Part shown: positions 5,483 to 11,952 of the stretch, piece by piece
Numbering within the stretch: the first letter of the stretch is position 1
How the letters are laid out: each line of letters starts with the position of its first letter
NCBI GenBank assembly: GCA_900319255.1
Contig: ONNU01000082.1
Span: forward strand, 1 to 14,857
Origin: an uncultured Eubacteriales bacterium
GTDB taxonomy: Bacteria; Bacillota; Clostridia; Oscillospirales; Acutalibacteraceae
Direction: 5' to 3'
DNA: 14,857 bases
Notes under the pieces: model-generated
Seen by the model: only the letters and a program-made list of their open reading frames with translations
Databases searched by the model: none
What the model was told of the DNA's origin: nothing
Position numbers and translations under genes: made by a program

Positions 5483-6988
5483 TCACCCGATCGAAAGACC
5501 CTTGAGAACAACAGCGGGCATTTCGTCTGCATCGCATACCTCGCTGAATCTTTCCTTTGCATCTCTCAGACTTGCAAGGGGAGCAGGTACTGCTGTGCCT
5601 GTCTTTGCTGAAAGCGCATCTGTCATTGAAAACTCGTCCTCCGGGATCTGATCATCGCTTACGCTCATAAGTACGGCTTTTGCGAATTTATACGGGCTTG
5701 CTGTAGAAGCGATGACTGTGGGTGTCATATCGCCGGTCTGCTCTGCATACTGCTCGTATACATTTACTGCAACAGCTGTATGTGTATCGGCAAGATAGTT
5801 TTCCTCTTTGTAAAGTCTGCCGATGGTCTTCTGTGTGTTTTCATCGTCACAGCAGCCGCCCCAGAAGTATTTGTCAAGCTCTTCCTTGATCTTTCCGTCT
5901 ACGGTGTATACGCCGTCATTATTCAGAGCGTTCATAAGATCGGCTACCTTTGCGCTGTCCTCGCCGGAAATGTGGTAAAGCAGTCTTTCCAGGTTGCTGG
6001 ATACAAGAATATCCATTGACGGTGAAATAGTGGTGTAGAAATGTCTCTTCTTGTCGTAGGTGCCGGTCTTTATGAAATCTGTGAGAACATTGTTTGAATT
6101 TGATGCGCAGATGAATTTGTTCACCGGAAGTCCCATCTTCATGGCATAGAAGGATGCAAGTATATTGCCGAAGTTTCCTGTGGGTACGCATACATTGATC
6201 TTTTCGCCGAATCCGATCCTGCCTTCGTTTACCATGTCGCAGTATGCTGAGAAATAATAAACGATCTGCGGAAGAAGTCTGCCCCAGTTGATAGAATTTG
6301 CGCTGGAGAACAGCATATTGTTCTGCGCAAGCTTTTCCTTTATCTCTGCGTTAGTGAAGATCTTCTTTACTCCCGTCTGGGCATCGTCAAAATTGCCTCT
6401 GATCGCAACAACGCTGACATTTTCGCCCTTCTGTGTTGCCATCTGTCTTTTCTGCATGGGAGAAACTCCGCCTGTGGGGTAGAATACCATGATCTTTGTT
6501 CCGTCAACATCCTTGAAGCCCTCCAGCGCAGCCTTGCCTGTATCGCCGCTGGTAGCTACAAGAATAACTGCCTGCTTGCCGTCACAGGTCTTTTTCATTG
6601 ATCTGGTGAGCAGGTGCGGAAGGATCTGGAGAGCCATGTCCTTGAATGCGCAGGTCGGTCCGTGCCACAGCTCAAGAAGTGCCATCTTTTTCTCGCCGCT
6701 TTCAATATATGAGATGGGAGCGGGATTCTCTGCGCCGAATTTTTCTGCTGTATATGCAGCGTCAACGCTGTCTGAAATCTCCTCTGCTGAAAAATCGCTG
6801 AGGAAATCGCCCATGATCTTTTTTGCTCTGCCTCTGTAGTCGGTCTCAAGCATTGCTCTGAGATCCGACTCATCATACGAAGGAAGCTCCTGTGGAACAA
6901 AAAGTCCTCCCTCTACGGAAATACCCTGAGCAATAGCCTGTGCAGCTGATACTACTGTGCTTTTATCTCTTGTGCTGTTATACTTCAT
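5483..6988 (-). CDS. thrC: Threonine synthase
   Basis: A 501-residue PLP enzyme that converts O-phospho-homoserine to threonine and phosphate, the last step of threonine biosynthesis. The N-terminal YNSTRD and the GGLFVP motif are typical of the long form of threonine synthase. The PLP lysine is Lys116 in LWHGPTCAFKD. The phosphate-binding loop ATSGDTGKAAL follows, and SANSINWGRLLPQ and VPTGNFGN are family hallmarks. The length fits the 480-510 residue group. A GAGGGAG site stands just ahead of the start. The gene lies 55 bases after the dipeptidase. That gap holds a hairpin with an A-A mismatch (GGGC-A-GCC with GGC-A-GCCC, about 7010-7031 on the minus strand) but no T-run or clear promoter, so thrC is probably the last gene of the operon. 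No T-box or other leader is seen. Confidence 0.96.
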   Translation of the reverse strand: MKYNSTRDKSTVVSAAQAIAQGISVEGGLFVPQELPSYDESDLRAMLETDYRGRAKKIMGDFLSDFSAEEISDSVDAAYTAEKFGAENPAPISYIESGEKKMALLELWHGPTCAFKDMALQILPHLLTRSMKKTCDGKQAVILVATSGDTGKAALEGFKDVDGTKIMVFYPTGGVSPMQKRQMATQKGENVSVVAIRGNFDDAQTGVKKIFTNAEIKEKLAQNNMLFSSANSINWGRLLPQIVYYFSAYCDMVNEGRIGFGEKINVCVPTGNFGNILASFYAMKMGLPVNKFICASNSNNVLTDFIKTGTYDKKRHFYTTISPSMDILVSSNLERLLYHISGEDSAKVADLMNALNNDGVYTVDGKIKEELDKYFWGGCCDDENTQKTIGRLYKEENYLADTHTAVAVNVYEQYAEQTGDMTPTVIASTASPYKFAKAVLMSVSDDQIPEDEFSMTDALSAKTGTAVPAPLASLRDAKERFSEVCDADEMPAVVLKGLSIG

Positions 6989-7043
6989 TTTTACTCCCTC
7001 TTCTTTCCGGGCTGCCGGTACTGGCTGCCCTTTTATTTTACGG

Positions 7044-7988
7044 TTATCTTATGTTTTCAGTAAAGAAACGATAAGCATTGCCGAAAAATATATCTTCTGT
7101 TATCTCACTGCCGAAATGCTCCTCAAAAAGCTCATGAAGCCTGTCCATAGACTCTATTCCGGCGATATCCTGCGGGATATCCGCTCCGTCAAAATCAGCG
7201 CCCATTGCAATGCTTTTTCCCCCTCCGAGAGACAGCATATATCCGGTATGCTTTATTATATCATACATTCCCGATGGTTGCAAGATTTCACCCGCATCAT
7301 TTTCCCGCGCAAGAAAGTCTGCGCAGAAATTCAGTCCGGTAAGACTGCCCATTGATACAAGCTTTCTGAACTGCTCATCTGTCAGGTTTCTTTTATGGGG
7401 CGTGACTGCCCTTATATTTGAATGGCTCGCAAGAAACGGTCTTTCCGCTGTCATGGCTGTATCGTGGAAAAGCTTTTCGCCTGCGTGGGAAATATCGACG
7501 ATAATGCCCACACGCTCCATCTCCCTCACGGCGGCCTTTCCGAATTCGCTCAGCCCCAGATCATCCTTTTCCATAATGCCGTCGCCAAGCTCGTTTCTTC
7601 CGTTCCATGTCAGGGTCATCATTCTTACGCCCTCGTCATGAAGCATCCGTATCCTCGAAAGCTCTCCCCCAAGCACTGCGCCGCCCTCTACCGTCAGGAT
7701 AATTCCCTGCCCTTTGTTTTCACAGACCTTCCTGATATCGTCGGCTGTCCTGCACCAGAGGATATCTGTCCCCGCAAGCTGCTCCCGGAGCTTTGAAACA
7801 CATCCGCAGAAAAGCTCCCATGCCCGCTCTCCCCTGTACTCATCCGGTATCCATACCGCAAGGCACTGGATATAGGGGCGGATATAATCTGCCTTTGCAA
7901 AGGAAATGTGAAAGCTGTCATTAAAAAGCGTGCTGTTTTCAGTATAGGCGCGGTACAGGGTATCACAGTGCATATCAAAAAGCTGCAT
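7044..7988 (-). CDS. Membrane dipeptidase-like zinc hydrolase (peptidase M19)
   Basis: A 314-residue protein of the M19 renal-dipeptidase family, TIM-barrel zinc enzymes that cleave dipeptides, often with a D-residue at the C-terminal side. The metal ligands are visible: HCD (His7, Asp9), the bridging Glu101 in TVEGG, His168 in DISHAG and His189 in ASHSN. ADFDG (Asp266) matches the conserved aspartate near the active site. Other family features are LTWNGRNELGDG and the C-terminal GNAYRFF. There is no signal peptide, so it is probably cytosolic. Two in-frame ATGs exist. AGGAGG (7995-8000) abuts the first (7994) but stands 6 bases from the second (7988), so 7988 is chosen. The 5' end overlaps yraN by 14 bases. 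Its link to the operon is probably only co-expression. Confidence 0.9.
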   Translation of the reverse strand: MQLFDMHCDTLYRAYTENSTLFNDSFHISFAKADYIRPYIQCLAVWIPDEYRGERAWELFCGCVSKLREQLAGTDILWCRTADDIRKVCENKGQGIILTVEGGAVLGGELSRIRMLHDEGVRMMTLTWNGRNELGDGIMEKDDLGLSEFGKAAVREMERVGIIVDISHAGEKLFHDTAMTAERPFLASHSNIRAVTPHKRNLTDEQFRKLVSMGSLTGLNFCADFLARENDAGEILQPSGMYDIIKHTGYMLSLGGGKSIAMGADFDGADIPQDIAGIESMDRLHELFEEHFGSEITEDIFFGNAYRFFTENIR

Positions 7989-8370
7989 ATCCATCCTCCT
8001 GAAAAAATGCGCCGGCAGTATGATCTGCGCTTACGATCATACCGCTGCGCCTGTCATAGACTATTTCGATTATATCAAAACGCGGCTGGAGCGTCAGGTC
8101 ATTCTGCTCCATATATACCCTCGCTGCTTTGATTATCTTGCGCTGCTTCCTTACATCCACCCAGAGGGACGGTGTTCCGAAGGCTGAGGCTTCTCTTGTC
8201 TTGACCTCGGCAAAGATAATATATTCCCCCTGCCGGGCTATTATGTCGATCTCGCCGCCGGAGGAGCTGTAGTTCGTTTCAAGTATTCGGCAGCCCTTCT
8301 TTTTGAGCAGCTCGCACGCTGCCCCTTCTCCCCTGTCCCCGATGGCTCTTTCCCTCGTCTTGTCAGCCAT
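7975..8370 (-). CDS. yraN: YraN family (UPF0102) nuclease-fold protein
   Basis: A 131-residue protein of the UPF0102 family, which has a restriction-endonuclease-like (PD-D/ExK) fold and no firmly settled role. The core motif is clear: GDRGE (11-15), a helix, then GGEIDIIA with Asp42 and FAEVKTR with Glu55 and Lys57. Length matches the family (about 115-135). The reading frame could extend to a TTG at 8385. The ATG at 8370 overlaps the end of rnhB by 8 bases in the usual translational-coupling manner and starts just before the conserved region, so it is preferred. Position after rnhB is the standard one in Bacillota. Confidence 0.9.
   Translation of the reverse strand: MADKTRERAIGDRGEGAACELLKKKGCRILETNYSSSGGEIDIIARQGEYIIFAEVKTREASAFGTPSLWVDVRKQRKIIKAARVYMEQNDLTLQPRFDIIEIVYDRRSGMIVSADHTAGAFFQEDGYAAF
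7995..8000 (-). promoter_or_regulatory. Ribosome binding site deciding the dipeptidase start
   Basis: AGGAGG on the minus strand leaves zero spacing to the ATG at 7994 and 6 bases to the ATG at 7988, so the downstream ATG is the likely start. Confidence 0.8.
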
Positions 8371-8971
8371 TTTCTTTTTCCGCAAGTATCTTTTTCAGAA
8401 AGGACATTCTGTGTATCTCGCAGGGACCATATTCAAGTATTGCTTCTCTGTGAGCCTTTGTGCCGTAGCCCTTGTGCTTTTCAAAGCCGTACTCAGGATA
8501 TTTCTCAGCAAGTGAACAGATAAGCCTGTCCCTGCTTACCTTTGCAAGGATCGAAGCTGCCGCAATGCTCTGGCTTTTTGCATCGCCCTTTACAATAGCC
8601 TCGCAGGGGATATCAAGCTGCGGTGTCTTGTTGCCGTCGATCATGGCAAAGTCTGCCTTTACGGACAAGCCCTCCACCGCTCTTTTCATAGCAAGCATAT
8701 CAGCCTGCAGGATATTCATTTCCTCGATTTCCTCCACCGATGCGCTGGCTATACAATATGCAGAGGCTTTTTCAATTATTTCATCAAAAAGCTTTTCTCT
8801 CTTTTTTTCGCTGAGCTTCTTTGAATCGTTGATGCCCTCGATAACAAGCCCCTCCGGTAATATCACAGCCGCAGCAAATACAGGCCCCGCAAGAGGTCCT
8901 CTGCCGGCTTCATCAACTCCGCAGACAGCTTTGTAGCCCTTTTCAGAATACATTTTCTCAAATTCTAACAT
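8363..8971 (-). CDS. rnhB: Ribonuclease HII
   Basis: A 202-residue cytosolic nuclease that cuts the RNA strand of RNA-DNA hybrids and removes single ribonucleotides left in DNA. The four acidic residues are in place: Asp20 and Glu21 in GVDEAGRGPLAGP, Asp112 in MIDGN, and Asp130 in KGDAKSQSIAAASILAKVSRD. Later family motifs KHKGYGTKAH and PCEIHRMSF are also present. Length is normal. GGAGG (8981-8985) is 9 bases upstream of the start. The 5' end overlaps rbgA by 14 bases and the 3' end overlaps yraN by 8, so translation is likely coupled. Confidence 0.97.
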   Translation of the reverse strand: MLEFEKMYSEKGYKAVCGVDEAGRGPLAGPVFAAAVILPEGLVIEGINDSKKLSEKKREKLFDEIIEKASAYCIASASVEEIEEMNILQADMLAMKRAVEGLSVKADFAMIDGNKTPQLDIPCEAIVKGDAKSQSIAAASILAKVSRDRLICSLAEKYPEYGFEKHKGYGTKAHREAILEYGPCEIHRMSFLKKILAEKENG

Positions 8972-9845
8972 CAGGATGATCCTCCGCTCTGTCTATTGTC
9001 AGCTTGCCGAGAACTGCGCTTCTGAATTCGTCAAGCACAGTCGCTGCGGCTCTTTCCGTATTGATCTCGCCGCCGGATATCAGCATTCCTCGTTTTCTTC
9101 CTACAGCCTCAAGTATCTCATAGCCCTGCAGCGGAGAAATATCCTCCTTTGAAAGCTTGTACCTTGCACAAAGCGGGTCGGGGTAATTATCCCTGAGATA
9201 TTCAAGCAGCCTGCCTGCAAGCTGCTCCGTATCGAGAATATCATCCTTTACCGAACCGATAAAGGCAAGCTTTTCGCCTACAAGGGGATCCTCGAATTTA
9301 GGCCACAGCACACCCGGAGTATCCAGCAGATCAAAGCCCTTGCCGATAGTAAACCACTGATTGCCTCTTGTGACGCCGGGTCTGTCCTCGACCTTTGCGC
9401 GGTTCTGCTTTGACATACGGTTAATGAATGAGGACTTGCCCACATTGGGTATGCCTACGACCATGACCTTGATAGTTCTGCCGGTCATGCCCTTGTTATT
9501 CCATGCCTCGATCCTGTCCGCAAGAACATTTTTCACTGTCGGAATAAAAGCATTCAAGCCCTTGCCTGATTTACAGTCAAGAGCTATCGCAGCGATATTC
9601 TTTTCACGGAAAAGCGAGATCCATTTCTTAGTCTGAGAAGCGTCTGCCATGTCGCATTTGTTCAGCACAACAATGCGGGGCTTATTATTGATAATGCTCC
9701 TCAGATCAGGATTACAGCTTGAATACGGTACTCTCGCATCAAGCAGTATCGCCACAGCGTCAATAAGCTTCAGCTGTGACCCGATCTTTCTCTTGGTCTT
9801 GGTCATATGACCCGGAAACCATTGTATAGACTTTATTTCTTCCAT
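8958..9845 (-). CDS. rbgA: Ribosome biogenesis GTPase RbgA (YlqF)
   Basis: A 295-residue GTPase needed in Bacillus for late assembly of the 50S subunit. It has the circularly permuted G-motif order of the YlqF/YawG family: G4 NKCD (62-65), G5 CKS (91-93), G1 GIPNVGKS (131-138), G2 Thr159 in PGVTRG, then G3 DTPG (175-178). The N-terminal IQWFPGHM is a family signature, and the C-terminal helical domain (about 185-290) is present. RbgA is recruited to the maturing large subunit. Its place in one cluster with rplS fits this job. AGGA lies about 8 bases before the start. A 214-base gap with repeats separates it from lepB. Confidence 0.96.
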   Translation of the reverse strand: MEEIKSIQWFPGHMTKTKRKIGSQLKLIDAVAILLDARVPYSSCNPDLRSIINNKPRIVVLNKCDMADASQTKKWISLFREKNIAAIALDCKSGKGLNAFIPTVKNVLADRIEAWNNKGMTGRTIKVMVVGIPNVGKSSFINRMSKQNRAKVEDRPGVTRGNQWFTIGKGFDLLDTPGVLWPKFEDPLVGEKLAFIGSVKDDILDTEQLAGRLLEYLRDNYPDPLCARYKLSKEDISPLQGYEILEAVGRKRGMLISGGEINTERAAATVLDEFRSAVLGKLTIDRAEDHPDVRI

Positions 9846-10059
9846 ATCTTCTTTTCCTTTTTTAAAATTGTGACAGACGATTAGTGAATAAAGAATAACA
9901 AGACCTCTCCGCTTCGCTTATGCAGAGCTGGCGTCACGATGCGCAGCATCGTGACGGAAAGGTTCATTATAAATTTTCAAGTCTTCAGTTTTTGGAACTT
10001 TAAGCTATCAACCACTCACTAACCACTAACCACTAATCACTACAAACTATAAACTAAAC
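9846..10059 (-). repeat. Gap with hairpin-mosaic element (copy 2) and heptamer-like repeats
   Basis: This 214-base gap carries no gene. A perfect 10-bp stem, GTCACGATGC (9933-9942) with GCATCGTGAC (9946-9955) and loop GCA, is flanked by CTGGC on one side and an AAGGTTCA...CTTCAGTTTT tail on the other. The layout is the same as at 1640-1705. From about 10008 to 10055 runs a degenerate repeat of CCACTAA-type units (CCACTCACTAACCACTAACC and on). A TATAAT sequence occurs on the minus strand at 9966-9971, without a good -35 box. Confidence 0.55.
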
Positions 10060-10668
10060 TCAATACACACTTCCGATGTGATTGAAGGGGAAAATTCTGA
10101 TTTCAGCTTTGCCGATGATGTTTTCAACGGGGATAAGACCGATCTCTGTGCTGCGGCTGTCCAGTGAGCCTTCTCTGTTGTCGCCCATTACGAAAACATA
10201 GCCCTCAGGAATCTTGTCCGGGATCTCTATCGGATTACGCAGCTCGCGGGTCTGACCCTTTATGTAGTCCTCGTCAAGTATTACTCCGTCAACGCTGACA
10301 TCGCCGGTCTTGTAATTGATGGAGAGTGACTGACCTTCTGTTGCGATTACTCTTTTGATGATGGGGTCGCTGTAATTCTGTCCGTGACTTACCACTACGA
10401 TATCACCGTAGGACGGCTTGTACATGAAGCTTGAAATGATAAGTCTGTCACCATCGGAAAGCGTATCGGTCATGGAGGTTCCGCTTACTGTGACCTGCCT
10501 GAATACAAAGGTCAGCAGCAGCACTACTACTATCAGCGCTACCATGAATGCATTCGCCCATTCAAATATAAAGGATGTAAGGCTTATGCCCTCTTCTTCC
10601 TCAATCTCAAGCTCTTCGTCAAGCTCGGCTTCCTGTACTTTTTCATTTTTTTCATTTCGTTCAGACAT
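10060..10668 (-). CDS. lepB: Signal peptidase I
   Basis: A 202-residue type I signal peptidase that removes signal peptides from exported proteins at the outer face of the membrane. A strongly acidic cytosolic tail (about 13-26, mostly Glu/Asp) precedes one transmembrane segment (about 39-56). The catalytic dyad is Ser65 in SGTSM and Lys105 in IIKRVIA. The box E motif GDNREGSLDSR (162-172) and the late GKAEIRIFP strand complete the fold. The AAGAGG site lies 8-9 bases upstream. It begins 29 bases after the inactive-looking paralogue at 10698-11183, so the two are probably translated from one message. Confidence 0.95.
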   Translation of the reverse strand: MSERNEKNEKVQEAELDEELEIEEEEGISLTSFIFEWANAFMVALIVVVLLLTFVFRQVTVSGTSMTDTLSDGDRLIISSFMYKPSYGDIVVVSHGQNYSDPIIKRVIATEGQSLSINYKTGDVSVDGVILDEDYIKGQTRELRNPIEIPDKIPEGYVFVMGDNREGSLDSRSTEIGLIPVENIIGKAEIRIFPFNHIGSVY

Positions 10669-10697
10669 ATTAACACCTCTTGTTGTTGCGTTTTGTT

Positions 10698-11183
10698 TTA
10701 TCCGAACAGCTTATGTATATCCGCTCCGAAAAGCTTCATCGGGGATACTACATAGCTGATTTTGCCCTCGATCTCATCAGGCGTTACGGCTGCGGTATTC
10801 TTGCTGCCGTTTACCTCATTTATACTTACAAGCAGATGATCCTCCGTCAGCCCCTGATATTCCTCTTCGCTGCTTTCAAGAGCAAAGCCCCGGGTCTGCA
10901 GGACAACTGCGCTGAGCCTTGATTTTCTCAGAACCACAAGATCGCCTTCCTGCAGCTCATAGCCTCTCACCTGTATAAGACATTCCACAGGAACATTTTC
11001 TCCCGAATCATATTTGTTCTTTACCGGTACGATATCAAATACAATGTACATCATGCACGATACCGCAAGCGCTATCCCTATCACAACGTAAAGAAGCACC
11101 AGTGCGCTTCTTCCTGCCGCAAGAGCATCCGATATATCAATATAATTCTGAGTGAAGGAATGATGCTTTCCTGTCTTTTTCAT
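10698..11183 (-). CDS. Signal peptidase-like membrane protein lacking the catalytic dyad
   Basis: A 161-residue single-pass membrane protein. The N-terminal tail is basic, a transmembrane segment spans about 27-50, and an extracellular domain follows. QEGDLVVLRKS (78-88) resembles the strand that follows the catalytic serine in S26 peptidases. DEIEGKISYVVSPMKLFG (136-153) resembles their C-terminal GK-strand. Where the GxSM serine should be, the sequence reads LIQVRGYE; no KR pair and no GDN-S-DSR box are seen. It therefore looks like a signal-peptidase pseudoenzyme beside lepB, though the homology is faint and a different beta-rich domain is possible. The frame is open upstream to 11333, but AGAGGA (11193-11198), 9 bases before the ATG at 11183, marks the start; the longer form would overlap rplS. 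Confidence 0.6.
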   Translation of the reverse strand: MKKTGKHHSFTQNYIDISDALAAGRSALVLLYVVIGIALAVSCMMYIVFDIVPVKNKYDSGENVPVECLIQVRGYELQEGDLVVLRKSRLSAVVLQTRGFALESSEEEYQGLTEDHLLVSINEVNGSKNTAAVTPDEIEGKISYVVSPMKLFGADIHKLFG

Positions 11184-11211
11184 AATGCACGTTCCTCTGT
11201 ATGCAAATAGC

Positions 11212-11237
11212 AAAAAAGGGACAATTAAGTCCCTTTT
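11212..11237 (-). terminator. Rho-independent terminator of rplS
   Basis: On the minus strand AAAAGGGAC (11237-11229) pairs perfectly with GTCCCTTTT (11222-11214) around a TTAATT loop, ending in six Ts. It lies just 13 bases after the rplS stop and before the next ribosome binding site, so downstream genes depend on read-through or an unseen promoter. Confidence 0.92.
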
Positions 11238-11250
11238 CCTTACGGTCAGA

Positions 11251-11595
11251 TTATTTGATCTGTTCCTTGACCTTAGCTGCCTTACCAACTCTGCCGCGCA
11301 GATAATAAAGCTTGCTTCTGCGAACCTTACCATGTCTTACTACCTTAACGTCAACGACATTAGGGCTGTTTACCGGGAATACTCTCTCTACGCCTACGCC
11401 GTAGGAAAGACGTCTTACTGTAAAGGTCTCGGCAACGCCGCTGCCTCTCTTAGCGATGACTGTTCCCTCGAACATCTGGATTCTTTCCCTTTCGCCCTCG
11501 CGGATGTTTACGCTGACACGAACTGTATCACCGATCTCGAACTGGGGCTTTTCAGCTTTGATTGAAGAAGCTGCGATTGTTTTTAATGCGTCCAT
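11251..11595 (-). CDS. rplS: 50S ribosomal protein L19
   Basis: A 114-residue protein of the large ribosomal subunit, at the interface with the small subunit. Family motifs are clear: FEIGDTVRVSV, EGERERIQMFEG, TVRRLSYGVGVERVFP and the C-terminal RRSKLYYLRGRVGKAAKVKE. Length is normal. AGGAGG (11603-11608) lies 7 bases before the ATG. It has a consensus promoter, a structured leader of about 110 bases and its own terminator. It is thus expressed largely as a single-gene unit at the head of the lepB-rbgA cluster. The usual upstream neighbours rimM and trmD are not present here; an ABC exporter operon lies upstream instead. Confidence 0.98.
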   Translation of the reverse strand: MDALKTIAASSIKAEKPQFEIGDTVRVSVNIREGERERIQMFEGTVIAKRGSGVAETFTVRRLSYGVGVERVFPVNSPNVVDVKVVRHGKVRRSKLYYLRGRVGKAAKVKEQIK

Positions 11596-11709
11596 TTTTT
11601 CTCCTCCTGTTATTTATAGACATTCATGCCAAAAGCAGAGGACTGTCCGTTTCAAAGTTCGGCTTTCCGCCTTGCTCTGAATCCCATCACAAGTGACGGC
11701 TCCAAAGAC
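11596..11709 (-). ncRNA. Candidate ribosomal protein L19 leader
   Basis: The transcript leader between the promoter and rplS folds locally. CCGTCA-CTTG-TGATGG (11699-11684 on the minus strand) is a 6-bp hairpin with a CUUG tetraloop. CAGAG and CTCTG, about 35 bases apart, can close a second domain with an inner GGC-GGAAA-GCC hairpin. Bacillota rplS genes are known to carry an autoregulatory L19 leader. Position and structure fit that, but I could not match the consensus. Confidence 0.45.
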
Positions 11710-11715
11710 CTAATT

Positions 11716-11744
11716 ATTATACCACACCTCCCCGCAGATTTCAA
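11716..11744 (-). promoter_or_regulatory. Housekeeping-sigma promoter of rplS
   Basis: On the minus strand TTGAAA (11744-11739), a 17-base spacer and a perfect TATAAT (11721-11716) form a near-consensus promoter. Transcription would start near 11709. Confidence 0.88.
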
Positions 11745-11760
11745 GCCCTTTTTCAATTTA

Positions 11761-11952
11761 TTTTATTATTTAGTGATAAGTGATTAGTGATAGTGATCAG
11801 TGGTTAGAATTTGGAATTTGGAAAGTGGAATCAGCGCCGCCTTCGCAGGCTGACTGAAGGCTGAAAAATGAATAATGAAAAAGATTTTATCCTTCGCACA
11901 GTCCTGATTTATAATTCAATTCCTGATTACTCACTCCTGATTCCTGATTCCT
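11761..11952. repeat. Gap with heptamer-like repeats and hairpin-mosaic element (copy 3)
   Basis: No gene or clear terminator is seen here. From 11770 to 11808 runs a TAGTGAT-type repeat, the complement of the CACTAA repeat at 10008-10055. The block 11829-11890 on the minus strand shares CATTATT, CTTCAGT, AGCC and GGCGGCGCTG in order with 1678-1732. From about 11904 to 11952 the unit CCTGATT occurs four times with irregular spacing, up to the stop codon of the ABC gene. Confidence 0.5.

Noticed and set aside
6989..7043. T-box or amino-acid leader before thrC
   Set aside because: The gap is only 55 bases with one small mismatched hairpin and no T-run.
8371..8385. TTG start for yraN five codons upstream
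   Set aside because: The ATG at 8370 gives the usual overlap with rnhB and begins at the conserved part of the family.
10008..10055. CRISPR array
   Set aside because: The units are only about seven bases, adjoin each other and have no unique spacers; no cas gene is near.
11184..11333. Longer N-terminus for the signal-peptidase-like protein
   Set aside because: It would overlap rplS and its terminator. The AGAGGA site fits the ATG at 11183 and the extra residues look unrelated.
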